In this document: positions 23,768 through 31,780 of the stretch, one piece after another
Layout of the letters: each line of letters begins with the position of its first letter
Position numbering within the stretch: the first letter of the stretch is position 1
DNA from: Streptosporangiaceae bacterium
GTDB taxonomy: Bacteria; Actinomycetota; Actinomycetes; Streptosporangiales; Streptosporangiaceae
Length of the DNA: 52,595 bases
Reading direction: 5' to 3'
NCBI GenBank assembly: GCA_019245115.1
Contig: JAFARZ010000403.1
Location: 1 to 52,595, forward strand
The notes under the pieces: generated by a model
Databases searched by the model: none
Told to the model about the DNA's origin: nothing
The model's input: the letters and a program-made list of their open reading frames with translations, nothing else
Made by a program: the position numbers and the translations under genes

Positions 23768-24489
23768 GGTAAGAGGAGGCCGCGATCGCGGGCGAAGATC
23801 GCGGCCTGTGTCCGGTCTCGGAGGCCTATGCGGTTCAAGATGCGGGAGATGTGATTCTTCACTGTTCCCTCGCTGATGAACAGGCGCGCGGCGATTTCGC
23901 GGTTGGTAGCGCCGCGGGCTATCAGACGTAGAACATCGACTTCGCGCGCCGTCAGCGACTGTCCGATCTTGCCCGGTCCCGTGTTATCGCCGGTCTCGGT
24001 GACCGGGACCGGGGCCGGGTGACGGGCCAGGGCTGACGCCAGACGGCTGGTGGCCTGGAAGTCGAACTGGGCGATGCCAGAACGTGCCAGTCGTACGGCG
24101 TTGGCGAGTTCCGTGGCCGGCAGGTCCTTGAGCAGGTAGCCGACGGCGCCGGCTCGCAACGCCTGAACCACGTACTCTTCGTCGTCGAAAGTCGTCAGCA
24201 TGACGACCTGGCAGCCTGGAAGCTCCCGGCGAATCCGGCCCGTTGCCTGTGCGCCGTCGCATTCTGGCATCCGCACGTCCATCAGGACCACATCCGGGTC
24301 CAGCGCGATCGCCCTCTCAACGGCTTCCACGCCATCGCTGGCCATGCCGACCACCGTGATTCCCGGCTGGATACTCAGCAGCGACGCGATTCCCTCTCGA
24401 ATGAGCTGCTGGTCATCGACCACCAGCACGCGTACCGGCGCGGCAGTGCCCTCCACTGGGTCACCACTGTGCTGCTCGTGCCCGCTCAT
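23707..24489 (-). CDS. NarL/LuxR family response regulator
   Basis: 260 residues. Receiver domain (about 18-135) with acidic pocket VVDDQQ, phosphoacceptor Asp in VVLMDVRMPE, Thr in MLTTFDDEEYV and Lys in YLLKDL; LuxR-type HTH (about 178-242) LTAREVDVLRLIARGATNREIA. Activated by the histidine kinase encoded immediately upstream, with which it overlaps by ATGA (translational coupling). The last ~20 residues (LPQRVRWTTTVVTLEVNPAPE) are antisense to the AOC-barrel gene and exceed the usual length. Target genes unknown. Confidence 0.94.
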   Translation of the reverse strand: MSGHEQHSGDPVEGTAAPVRVLVVDDQQLIREGIASLLSIQPGITVVGMASDGVEAVERAIALDPDVVLMDVRMPECDGAQATGRIRRELPGCQVVMLTTFDDEEYVVQALRAGAVGYLLKDLPATELANAVRLARSGIAQFDFQATSRLASALARHPAPVPVTETGDNTGPGKIGQSLTAREVDVLRLIARGATNREIAARLFISEGTVKNHISRILNRIGLRDRTQAAIFARDRGLLLPQRVRWTTTVVTLEVNPAPE

Positions 24490-25775
24490 CCGCTCGCTCC
24501 CGCCGGCACGACGGCGTTGGCCGCCGTTTCCGAGCCGGCCGCCGCGGATCGGGGGACGGTAACAGTGACGGTGGTTCCTCCGCGAGGCCGGCTGCTGATC
24601 TGTGCGTGTCCGCCCGCCAGCGCCGCTCTCTCGCGCATGCCGGACAGGCCGAACCCGTCTCGGGACCCCGACCCGCTATCGTATTTCCCCAGGTCGAAGC
24701 CGTGCCCGTCGTCGGTGACCACCAGCCGTGCCTCTTGGTCACCAAACGTCACCGACACGGTGACCTCTTGGGCGCCGCTGTGCCGCCGGGCGTTCGTCAG
24801 AGCCTCCTGCGCGGAGCGGTAGAGGACCGCGCGTGCCCCCGTGCTGACGGGGCCCTCGTCGCCGCTCACCGTAAGGGTTACCCGTTGCTGCCCGGCGGCA
24901 GCCTGCCGCACCAGGTCGGCCAGCATGACAGTAAGCCGGGTGGCCGGCTGATCACCGCGCAGCGCGCGGACGGACATGCGGACGTCGGCCAATGCCTGGC
25001 GCGCCGAAGAGCGGGCGTCGGCCAGCGCTTGATCGGCCGTTGCGCGGTCGCGCTCCAGGAACGCCGCTGCCTTCTCCAACTGGACCGCAATCGCGGTCAG
25101 GTGGTGACCGAGGCTGTCGTGGATGTCCCTGGCCAGCCGGTTCCGCTCGGCCTCCGCGGACAGTTCGGCCACCTGGGCGGAATACTCGGTGAGCTGGACG
25201 TGTGACTCCTCCAGGTCGCGCAGCGTCTTTTCCAGCCGCGCACGGCCGGCCTGCTCTCCTACCGCGATGTTCGCCATGGCGATGGCCAGTATCAGGCCGA
25301 CTCCGAACATCAGGACATCGGACAGGTACGTCGCCTGCGTGTACCAGTGCGGTACCCGCAACATGAAGGTCGCGATCAGCAGGACCAGGCACAACGCGGC
25401 GAGCGCGAGGCTTACGGTGCGTCCGAAGGCGAAGTAGGCAGCGAAAGGCACCAGCACGAACAGCGCGCGGGACTCACCCGAGGGGTCCAGTGCCGCTGCC
25501 GCAACGAACAGGCCGAGCCGTGCCGACAGCAGCGTGACCACTGGCCATTGACGGTCGCGCAGGCCCAGCCACCGCTGCGCGACCTCCAGAGCTAGCAGCA
25601 GCGCCATCACCGCCACGAAACCGGCAGTCCGCGTCCCATTACCGCTGCCCAGACCCATTGCGCTGTAGTAGAGCCCCGCGGCCAGGACAACGCCGTAGAC
25701 CATCGTCGAAACCCACGACACGGCCGCTGGCCCCGGGCAGCCCTTCCCGGGCAGCGGCGTACAACTCACAGCCAT
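24486..25775 (-). CDS. DesK/NarL-type sensor histidine kinase
   Basis: 429 residues from ATG 25775, chosen for AAGGAGG 6 nt upstream (the open frame extends 6 codons further). Five to six transmembrane segments in the first 190 residues, a short coiled coil (ARLEKTLRDLEESHVQLTEY region), HisKA_3 phosphorylation helix RLARDIHDSLGHHLTAIAVQ with the phospho-His in RDIHDSLGHH, and HATPase_c with N-box QEALTNARRHS, DDGHGFD and GFGLSGMRERAAL. Membrane sensor phosphorylating the LuxR-type regulator encoded next. The membrane-buried input domain suggests sensing of envelope or membrane state. Confidence 0.94.
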   Translation of the reverse strand: MAVSCTPLPGKGCPGPAAVSWVSTMVYGVVLAAGLYYSAMGLGSGNGTRTAGFVAVMALLLALEVAQRWLGLRDRQWPVVTLLSARLGLFVAAAALDPSGESRALFVLVPFAAYFAFGRTVSLALAALCLVLLIATFMLRVPHWYTQATYLSDVLMFGVGLILAIAMANIAVGEQAGRARLEKTLRDLEESHVQLTEYSAQVAELSAEAERNRLARDIHDSLGHHLTAIAVQLEKAAAFLERDRATADQALADARSSARQALADVRMSVRALRGDQPATRLTVMLADLVRQAAAGQQRVTLTVSGDEGPVSTGARAVLYRSAQEALTNARRHSGAQEVTVSVTFGDQEARLVVTDDGHGFDLGKYDSGSGSRDGFGLSGMRERAALAGGHAQISSRPRGGTTVTVTVPRSAAAGSETAANAVVPAGASG

Positions 25776-25875
25776 GGCCGGCCTCCTTAACACGCTGCCG
25801 TCTGGCCCTACGCGCCGGCGCAGCGCCTCCAGGCTAGTGGGCCTGGCGACGTCAGCGCCCGAGCCGATGGCACCG

Positions 25876-26496
25876 TCACTCGAAGCTGGATGTGTCGCCC
25901 GCGCCGCGGCGCACGATCTCGGGTTCGGGCTGCGCGAAGTCGATCACCGTGGTCGGTTCCGTGCCGCAGTCGCCGGAGTCGATCACCGCGTCCACGGCGT
26001 GACCGAGCAGGTCAGAGATCTCCCAGCCCTGGGTCATGGGCTCGTCCTGGCCGGGCAGCAGCAGCGTGGTCGAGACGAGCGGCTCGCCGAGTTCGGCGAG
26101 CAGCGCCTGGGTCACCACGTGGCGCGGGATCCGCACTCCGATGGTCTTCTTCCCCCGGTGCTGCAGCACCCGCGGCACGTCCTTGGTGGCAGGCAGGATG
26201 AAGGTGTAGCTGCCAGGGGTCGCCGCCTTGATGGCCCGGAACACCGGGTTGGCGACGTACACGAACTGGCCGAGCTGGGCGAAGTCCTGGCACACCAGCG
26301 TGAGGTGGTGCCGGTCATCGAGATGGCGGATCGACCTGATCCTCGCGATGCCGTCCCTGCTGCCGATCAGGCACCCCAGCGCGTAGCAGGAGTCCGTCGG
26401 GTAGGCGATCACCCCGCCAGCGCGCACGATATCGGCGACCTGTGTGATCGCACGCCGCTGCGGGCTGTCCGGATGGACCTCGAAGTACCTGGCCAT
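25876..26496 (-). CDS. L-threonylcarbamoyladenylate synthase-like protein (TsaC/YciO)
   Basis: 206 residues from ATG 26496. YrdC/Sua5 fold: VIAYPTDSCYALGC (substrate-binding PTDT-like motif), RIRSIRHLDDRHHLTLVCQDF with KRxxxxP replaced by RHLDDRHHL, YTFILPATKDVPR, TIGVRIPRH and STTLLLPGQ. True TsaC makes threonylcarbamoyl-AMP for tRNA t6A37. The sequence is closer to YciO-type paralogues (as in E. coli YciO), whose role is less certain. Full length, no Sua5 C-terminal domain. Confidence 0.8.
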   Translation of the reverse strand: MARYFEVHPDSPQRRAITQVADIVRAGGVIAYPTDSCYALGCLIGSRDGIARIRSIRHLDDRHHLTLVCQDFAQLGQFVYVANPVFRAIKAATPGSYTFILPATKDVPRVLQHRGKKTIGVRIPRHVVTQALLAELGEPLVSTTLLLPGQDEPMTQGWEISDLLGHAVDAVIDSGDCGTEPTTVIDFAQPEPEIVRRGAGDTSSFE

Positions 26497-26537
26497 TGGT
26501 ACGAGCATAGAAGTCACGTCCGGCCGCCGGGAGCACC

Positions 26538-27415
26538 TCAGGGTTTGAGCAGGATCTTGCCGATGTTCTGGCGTCGCAGGATCCGGCGGTGGGCTGCCGC
26601 CGCTTCGGTGAAGGGGAAGGACGTGTCGATACGCGGTTTGATCATGCCCTGTTCCCACAGCGCGAGGATCGCCTCGAGTTCCTCGCGCAGGCGAACCCGT
26701 ACGCGACCAGACGGCCGCACGGGCGCAGCAGCTTCAGCCCCTTCCTCCAGTCGTTGCCGCCCAGCGGATCCAGCACGATGTCCACACCCTCACCTCCGGT
26801 CAGCCGGCGTACCTCGGCGGCGTAGTCGGCGGTGTGGTAGTCGATCGGGTGCGCGCAGCCTTCGGCCCGCAGCGCCTCGTGCTTGGCGGCCGAGGCAGTG
26901 CCGAAAACCTCCAGATCGCCCACGGTGCGGCAGATCTGCAGCACCGCGGTCCCCACCCCGCCGGCCGCCATATGCACCAGCACCCGTTCGCCGGGACGGG
27001 CGACCGCGACACGGCACAGCATGTGGTAGGCGGTGAGATAGTTGACCGGGATCGCGGCGGCTTCGGTGAAGCTCATCGCGTCCGGGATCCGCAGCACCTG
27101 CTCGGCGGGCACGCATACCACGTCCGCGTGCCCGCCGAAATGCGTCATGGCCAGCACCCGGCTGCCGGCCTCGGGGCCCGCGCTACGCTCGCCGAGCGCG
27201 TCGACCACGCCTGCCACCTCGTAGCCGACGACGCAAGGCGGCTTGGGCGCATCGGGATACAGTCCCTGCGCGGCCATCACCTCGGCGAAGTTCAGGCCAG
27301 CCGCGTGCACGCGGATGCGCACCTGGCCGGGGCCAGGTTCGGGATCGGCCGTTTCCCGCACCTCCAGCGTCCCCGGACCGCCCCGTCCCGTGATCCAGAC
27401 TGCTCGCATCGCCAC
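26538..27415 (-). pseudogene. Zinc-less MDR quinone oxidoreductase, internally deleted and frameshifted
   Basis: N-terminal 240 residues (27415 down to about 26695) are a good quinone-oxidoreductase/VAT1-like MDR: GLNFAEVMAAQGLYPDAPK, VLVHMAAGGVGTAVLQ (NADPH loop), DPLGGNDWRKGLKLL, GRLVAYGFA. Then the frame changes: the family's C terminus ELEAILALWEQGMIKPRID...GKILLKP continues in a different frame to 26538. Roughly 50-60 residues normally between GRLVAYGF and the ELxxxLxLWExG block are absent, so a deletion created an out-of-frame junction near 26690-26700. The coenzyme domain is incomplete and the product is probably inactive. Divergent from the amidase gene. Confidence 0.75.
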
Positions 27416-27501
27416 TCCTCCAACGCTGGCCTTATGCGCACCGCGATGGTCAACTTATCGGAAGACCCGTGGTCCGCAACGGCGGGTGCTCGGCGCGTTA
27501 A

Positions 27502-27550
27502 CACCACCGCCGTTCGTTGTAAATGACAGCATTTGAATGAACGGCTGTGG
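27502..27550 (+). repeat. GAACGGCGGTGGTT inverted motif, site 2
   Basis: Arms ACCACCGCCGTTC (27502-27514) and GAACGGCTGTGGT (27538-27550), one mismatch, 23-nt loop. It lies in the divergent promoter region between the oxidoreductase pseudogene and the amidase, 30 nt before the amidase start, so it is not a terminator of either gene. Both arms and loop length match site 1. Confidence 0.65.
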
Positions 27551-27579
27551 TTTTTCCCGGCCTGACGCAAGGAGATCGC

Positions 27580-29133
27580 ATGGCTATCCCGCCTCCGTCG
27601 AGTGACGACGTCGCCGCCATTGCGGACCGGTACCGGCTGGGGCTGAACGCGGCGGACGTGGCGGCGTTCCGTGAGCTGATCACCGGCGCGCTGACGTCCT
27701 ATGACGCGGTCGAGCGCCTGTATTCCGAACGTCTGCCGGAGCCACCTGCCCGGGACTGGAAGTGGCCTGACCAGGCGGCCAACGAGCTGGGCGCCTGGTA
27801 CGTCACGGCCGAGATCAGCACGGCCGGCCGCGGTGCTGAATTGGCCTGGGCCTCCGGCCGCGGCCCGCTGGCCGGGCGCCGCGTGGCCGTCAAGGACAAC
27901 ATCGAGGTCGCCGGGCTGCCCATGATGAACGGGTCGGCGACGGTCGAAGGCTACGTGCCGCGCCGCGACGCCACCGTTGTCACCCGGCTGCTCGAGGCCG
28001 GGGCGACCATCACCGGGAAGTCGGTCTGCGAGGACCTCTGCTTCTCCGGCGGCAGCCACACGTCGCGCACCGGCCCGGTCCGCAACCCCTGGGATCGCAC
28101 GAAATCCGCGGGCGGGTCGTCCAGCGGCAGCGCGGCACTGGTCGCCGCGGGAGACGCGGACATGGCGCTCGGCGGCGATCAGGGCGGTTCGGTCCGGATT
28201 CCCAGCTCGTTCTGCGGCACGGTCGGGCACAAGCCGACCTACGGCCTGGTGCCCTATACCGGGGCGTTCCCGATCGAGAACACCCTGGACCACCTGGGTC
28301 CGATCACCCGCACCGTGCGTGATGCCGCGGTGCTGCTCGGCGTCCTCGCCGGCCGGGACGGCCTGGACCCGCGGCAGCGGTCCGACCCGCCCGCGGGCGG
28401 TTACCTGGACGAGCTCGACGCCGGTGTAGCCGGGCTGCGGATCGGTGTCGTCGAGGAGGGATTCGCCATCCCCGGCCTGTCGCAGCCGGGCGTCGATGAG
28501 ACCGTCCGGGCCGCCATCGGCGCGCTGGCCGCGGCCGGAGCGAGGGTCAGCCAGGTCAGCATCCCCTGGCACCGCGACGCGCTGCACGTGTGGAGCGTCA
28601 TCGCCACCGACGGCGCGACGAACCAGATGATCGACGGGAACGCCTACGGGATGAACGCGGCCGGGCTGTACGATCCGGAGCTCATCGCCCACTACGCGAA
28701 GGGCCGCAGGGACCACGCCGCGCGGATGTCGGAGTCGCTCAAGCTGACGGCCCTGTGCGGCCGGTACAGCATCGACCGCAATGGCGGCCGGTACTACGCC
28801 ATGGCCAGGAACCTGGCGCTGGAACTGGCCGCCGCCTACGACGCCGCGCTCACCGAAGCGGACGTGCTGGTCATGCCGACGCTGCCGATCGTCGCCTCGG
28901 CGATCCCGGCGCCCGGCGCCAGCCGTGACGAGCATCTGGCCCGTTCGCTGGAGATGATCCCGAACACGGCGCCATTCGACGTCACCGGGCACCCCGCCAC
29001 CTCGGTGCCCGCGGGCCTGTACGAGGGCCTGCCGACCGGACTCATGATCATCGGCCGCCATCTCGCCGACAGCACGTGCCTGCGCGTGGCGGCCGCGTAC
29101 GAGACCGCCGTCGGCGGCTTCCCGCACCCCTGA
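27580..29133 (+). CDS. Amidase signature (AS) family amidase
   Basis: 517 residues from ATG 27580 (AAGGAG 6 nt upstream); the open frame begins earlier but runs through the inverted motif. Catalytic Ser-cisSer-Lys triad visible: Lys in VAVKDNIEVAG, cis-Ser in TKSAGGSSSGSAAL, nucleophile Ser in GGDQGGSVRIPSS. An N-terminal helical extension of about 75 residues precedes the AS core, as in some actinobacterial and Pseudonocardia-type amidases. Hydrolyses an amide of unknown identity. No GatB/GatC nearby, so not the tRNA amidotransferase subunit. Followed by a TetR gene 24 bp downstream, a likely local regulator. Confidence 0.92.
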   Translation: MAIPPPSSDDVAAIADRYRLGLNAADVAAFRELITGALTSYDAVERLYSERLPEPPARDWKWPDQAANELGAWYVTAEISTAGRGAELAWASGRGPLAGRRVAVKDNIEVAGLPMMNGSATVEGYVPRRDATVVTRLLEAGATITGKSVCEDLCFSGGSHTSRTGPVRNPWDRTKSAGGSSSGSAALVAAGDADMALGGDQGGSVRIPSSFCGTVGHKPTYGLVPYTGAFPIENTLDHLGPITRTVRDAAVLLGVLAGRDGLDPRQRSDPPAGGYLDELDAGVAGLRIGVVEEGFAIPGLSQPGVDETVRAAIGALAAAGARVSQVSIPWHRDALHVWSVIATDGATNQMIDGNAYGMNAAGLYDPELIAHYAKGRRDHAARMSESLKLTALCGRYSIDRNGGRYYAMARNLALELAAAYDAALTEADVLVMPTLPIVASAIPAPGASRDEHLARSLEMIPNTAPFDVTGHPATSVPAGLYEGLPTGLMIIGRHLADSTCLRVAAAYETAVGGFPHP

Positions 29134-29157
29134 GTACTGCGATGACATACTGACCGC

Positions 29158-29751
29158 ATGCTCAGATCGCAGCATGCCGAGGCCACCCGCCGCGCCGTGC
29201 TCGCCGCCGCCCGCTCCTTGTTCGGCAAGAATGGCTACGCGCTGACTTCGGTCGACGAGATCGCGGACGCGGCCCGCGTGACGAAGGGTGCTGTGTACCA
29301 CCACTTCGCCGGCAAGGAGGCGCTGTTCCGCGCCGTGCTGGTGGAAGTGGAGGCCGAGCTGGAGGCGCGGGCGGCGGGCGCCGGAGACCCGGCGGAGCCG
29401 CCGATCGACCAGATCGTCGCCCGGATGAACGCCTATCTGGACGCGGCGCTGGACGAAGAGCTCCGGCGGATCGTGCTGATCGACGCGCCAGCCGTGCTGG
29501 GCGCCGAGCTGGAGGAATCCGCTGGCCAGGACCCGGGCCACCTGGACATGCGGTCGTTCATCGCGACGGCGGTCGCGCGGGGCCAGATCATCGGACTCGA
29601 CCCCGACGTGCTCACCCATCTCATCCGCGGCCTGGCCTGGCTGGGCGGCATGCGCATCACACGGGCCAGCGACCGTGACGCGACCAGAGCGGCGGTCGGA
29701 GAGGCCCTCGACGCGATGCTCCGCGGCCTGGCCCCCGCCACTCCCCCCTGA
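29158..29751 (+). CDS. TetR family transcriptional regulator
   Basis: 197 residues. N-terminal TetR HTH: AEATRRAVLAAARSLFGKNGY, TSVDEIADAARVTKGAVYHHFAGKEALF. The C-terminal ligand domain is divergent (LRRIVLIDAPAVLGAELEE), of the group with the DAP(A/S)VLG segment. Probably leaderless: CATACT stands six nt before the ATG. Located 24 bp behind the amidase gene, so it may control it. The GAACGGCGGTGGTT arms before the amidase are a candidate operator (inference). Confidence 0.92.
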   Translation: MLRSQHAEATRRAVLAAARSLFGKNGYALTSVDEIADAARVTKGAVYHHFAGKEALFRAVLVEVEAELEARAAGAGDPAEPPIDQIVARMNAYLDAALDEELRRIVLIDAPAVLGAELEESAGQDPGHLDMRSFIATAVARGQIIGLDPDVLTHLIRGLAWLGGMRITRASDRDATRAAVGEALDAMLRGLAPATPP

Positions 29752-29952
29752 ACGGCAGCCCAGACCAGAGCCCCCCGCTTCTGTCAGGGCGCCTGCCGCT
29801 TCTTGCTGTTATCAGATCGCTGCGGCACGCGCGAGATAACGGTTACGCCCCCTGCCTCGTGACGGCCGCCGGTTTAACGTGCGCGCACCGTGAATGGCTG
29901 AACGCTTCTTGCTGTTATCGCAGGCACCCCATTACCGCCGCCGATTTGCCGG
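29752..29952. other. Intergenic region holding two copies of a 17-nt motif
   Basis: No gene seen. Contains CGCTTCTTGCTGTTATCAG at 29798-29816 and CGCTTCTTGCTGTTATC at 29903-29919; further copies lie at 35925-35943 and 52503-52518. All follow a plus-strand gene. The core CTGTTATCAG can form a small hairpin with a TTAT loop. Confidence 0.55.
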
Positions 29953-30181
29953 GATATGACCGTTATATGTACGGCAGCTCGGCTCGACGAGGTGGAAGAA
30001 AAGGGCGCCGTGGAAGAAAGGGCGCCGGTTTCCGGCGCCCTTTCTTCCGGAGAGCACCTATTTTCCACAAAGTGGCCGACCCACGTGCCCGCTATGCGAT
30101 GATATGCGCAAGTCCCCAGGCTGGCGCGGCACTTTAGTGAAGGCGACATAGCCCACATGTCGCAAACGCATGCTATTCCGG
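29953..30181 (+). repeat. Dispersed hairpin element, copy D
   Basis: Best-preserved copy. Starts GATATGACCGTTATATGTAC; hairpin at 29992-30068 with outer arms GTGGAAGAAAAGGGCGCC and CACCTATTTTCCAC, and a perfect 17-bp inner stem GGAAGAAAGGGCGCCGG (30012-30028) / CCGGCGCCCTTTCTTCC (30032-30048) closed by a TTT loop. Then GTGCCCGCTATGCGATGATA, CCCAGGCTGGCGCGGCACTT and GACATAGCCCACATGTCGCA, ending GCTATTCCGG. Such a stem is very stable as RNA or as single-stranded DNA. Confidence 0.85.
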
Positions 30182-30283
30182 AATGCTCACAATTGATGGG
30201 ATAACCGTCCGCGATAAGCGGAGCAGGCATGCGCGGCGTCGGCAGATTGCCCGATTTATCGTGAAATATCCAGCAGCCCGTCG

Positions 30284-30430
30284 CATCCGTGCCCACAGCA
30301 TCCGTGCCCACTCCATCCGTACCCACAGCATCCCGCCCGCAGCATCCGCGCTCACACCATCCGTACCCACAGCATTGGCACTCACATCATCCGCGCCCGC
30401 CCGTTCGCGCCCGCCCGTTCGCGCCCGAGG
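30284..30430 (+). repeat. 15-bp tandem repeat after element D
   Basis: About nine imperfect units beginning CATCCGTGCCCACAG (30284-30298), with variants CATCCGTACCCACAG and CATCCGCGCTCACAC, degenerating into GTTCGCGCCCGCCC. The period of 15 leaves frames open on both strands (a VGTDA-type repeat on the minus strand), but no start site or codon bias supports a protein. No spacers, so not CRISPR. Confidence 0.8.
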
Positions 30431-30578
30431 CGGTGCGAGCCTCCGAGTGCGGCGGCGGGCGGCGCGAGGCCCCTGGGTGGTGTGGGGCCCCTGGGCACCA
30501 GACCAGCCCACCGGAGCCGGCCGCTCAGAAGCTGCCCGAGGCCGGACGGGCCACGGGCAGCTTCTGAGCGTTCACGAG

Positions 30579-30795
30579 GGGGGTGAATGTGCCATGGGTG
30601 CGGCTCCTCCGGAGTGAGCAGCATGCCGATGGTGCCATCGGTGTTGCTCAAACCGATCAGCAGCGCTATTAGAGCGTGCCCGATGGTGCCATCGGTGCCG
30701 CTGGTCAGGGAGCAGCACCTGACTGTCCCTTTAAGGGAGCCGCACCCATGTGCCATCGCACCCCCTATCACGGGGACGATGGCACATTCACCCCC
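30579..30795. repeat. Nested inverted-repeat element rich in GTGCCAT
   Basis: Outer 17-bp perfect inverted repeats GGGGGTGAATGTGCCAT (30579-30595) and its complement (30779-30795). A second 14-bp pair ATGGGTGCGGCTCC (30594-30607) and GGAGCCGCACCCAT (30736-30749). Inside are two direct copies of CCGATGGTGCCATCGGTG (30626-30643 and 30680-30697), each itself palindromic. The heptamer GTGCCAT/ATGGCAC occurs at least five times in 217 bp. It is either a MITE-like element with terminal inverted repeats or a multi-site regulatory region in front of the hydrolase gene. Open frames here are artefacts of the repeats. Confidence 0.7.
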
Positions 30796-30845
30796 GGCCT
30801 GAGGCGTCAGCGGACGCCACGCCACTTGCTCACTACACATACCGA

Positions 30846-30862
30846 GAGTATGTTTAATACTC
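30846..30862 (+). promoter_or_regulatory. Operator-like palindrome touching hydrolase start
   Basis: GAGTAT-GTTTA-ATACTC, perfect 6-bp arms, ending exactly at the ATG at 30863. No ribosome site is present, so the mRNA may be leaderless and the palindrome would cover the -10/start region, a good place for a repressor. Confidence 0.45.
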
Positions 30863-31780
30863 ATGGAATCCCAACTGCTGGAAACCCGGCTCGGGCCCCT
30901 GGCCTGGCAATCTTCCGGCCAAAGCCAAAGCCAAAGCCAAAGCCAAGACCAAGGCCAAAGCCAAGGCCAAGGCCAAGGGCCGACGCTCGTCTTCTTCGCC
31001 GGCGTCCTGGCGAATCACGATCTGTGGCGTGACGTCGTTGTCGCGCTCCAGGACCAGTACCGCTGCATCACGATCGACCTCCCGCTCGGGGCGCATCCCT
31101 GGCCGCTGTCGCCGGGCGCGGACCGGTCGGCCGCCTCGCTGGCCCGGCTGCTGCTCGACTGCCTCGAACTGCTCGAGGTGGAAGACGCCACCGTGGTCGT
31201 CAACGACACGGCCGGCGGACTGCTCCTGCTGTCGCTCGCCAGCGGCCATCCGGCGCTCAACCGGGTAAGCAGGCTCGTCCTGACGAACTGTGAGAGCTAC
31301 GATCAGTTCCCTCCGGACAAGCTCCGGAAGGCAACGGCGCTAGCCCGCACATTCCCCCGGATCATGCAGGGGCTGGTCCGGCTGCGGTTCCGACGGCAGG
31401 CTCGATCGCCGGCCGCGCGCCGCAAGGGCATGTCCACCGTCACCGCCAAGGGGCTGGACGACGAGCGCGCGGCCTCCTTCGCCGGGCCGCTGCTACGTGA
31501 TCGACGGGTGGCCGGTGATTTCGTCGCGGCCATGGCTTGCTTCCGCCCGCAGCTTCTGGTCGATGCCGCCGGGGCGATCCCGCGGTTCGACCGGCCCGTC
31601 CTGCTGGTCTGGGGCGAGTCATGCCCCTTCTTCCCGATGGCACACGCGCGCCGGCTCGCGGCCGACTTCCCCGACGCCACGCTGGTCTCCGTTCCCGGGG
31701 CCAGGACGTGGGTCGCGGTCGACAACCCGGCCGCGGTGGCCGACGCCATCGTCAAGTTCGTGCCAGCGCAGGTGGGGTAA
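30863..31780 (+). CDS. Alpha/beta hydrolase (dehalogenase-like) with Gln-rich repeat
   Basis: 305 residues. Alpha/beta-hydrolase core: TLVFFAGVLANHDLWRDVV (HG-loop region with AG in place of HG), DLPLGAHPWPL, the elbow VVVNDTAGGLLL where Asp replaces the usual Ser as in haloalkane dehalogenases and epoxide hydrolases, and PVLLVWGESCPFFP. The usual catalytic His near the end is not evident (GARTWVAVDNP). Residues about 18-39 are a Ser/Gln/Gly repeat (SQSQSQSQDQGQSQG) encoded by a GCCAAA-type hexanucleotide array at 30918-30979, absent from typical family members. Activity is uncertain. The 3' end overlaps the convergent MFS gene by 29 bp. Confidence 0.82.
   Translation: MESQLLETRLGPLAWQSSGQSQSQSQSQDQGQSQGQGQGPTLVFFAGVLANHDLWRDVVVALQDQYRCITIDLPLGAHPWPLSPGADRSAASLARLLLDCLELLEVEDATVVVNDTAGGLLLLSLASGHPALNRVSRLVLTNCESYDQFPPDKLRKATALARTFPRIMQGLVRLRFRRQARSPAARRKGMSTVTAKGLDDERAASFAGPLLRDRRVAGDFVAAMACFRPQLLVDAAGAIPRFDRPVLLVWGESCPFFPMAHARRLAADFPDATLVSVPGARTWVAVDNPAAVADAIVKFVPAQVG
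30918..30979 (+). repeat. Coding hexanucleotide microsatellite
   Basis: About ten units of GCCAAA/GCCAAG within the hydrolase gene. Units of 6 bp keep the frame, so slippage changes only the length of the Ser/Gln/Gly stretch between the first strand and the core domain. Composition differs from the GC-rich surroundings. Confidence 0.85.

Noticed and set aside
27292..29619. 775-codon minus-strand frame across the amidase and TetR genes
   Set aside because: No recognisable domain, composition of a shadow frame, and sense-strand genes have complete catalytic motifs.
30284..30430. Possible CRISPR array
   Set aside because: Units of 15 bp follow each other without spacers and are imperfect; no cas gene is present.
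30382..30864. 160-codon minus-strand frame with repeated TDGTIG
   Set aside because: The protein repeat follows from the direct DNA repeats; no ribosome site, no family.
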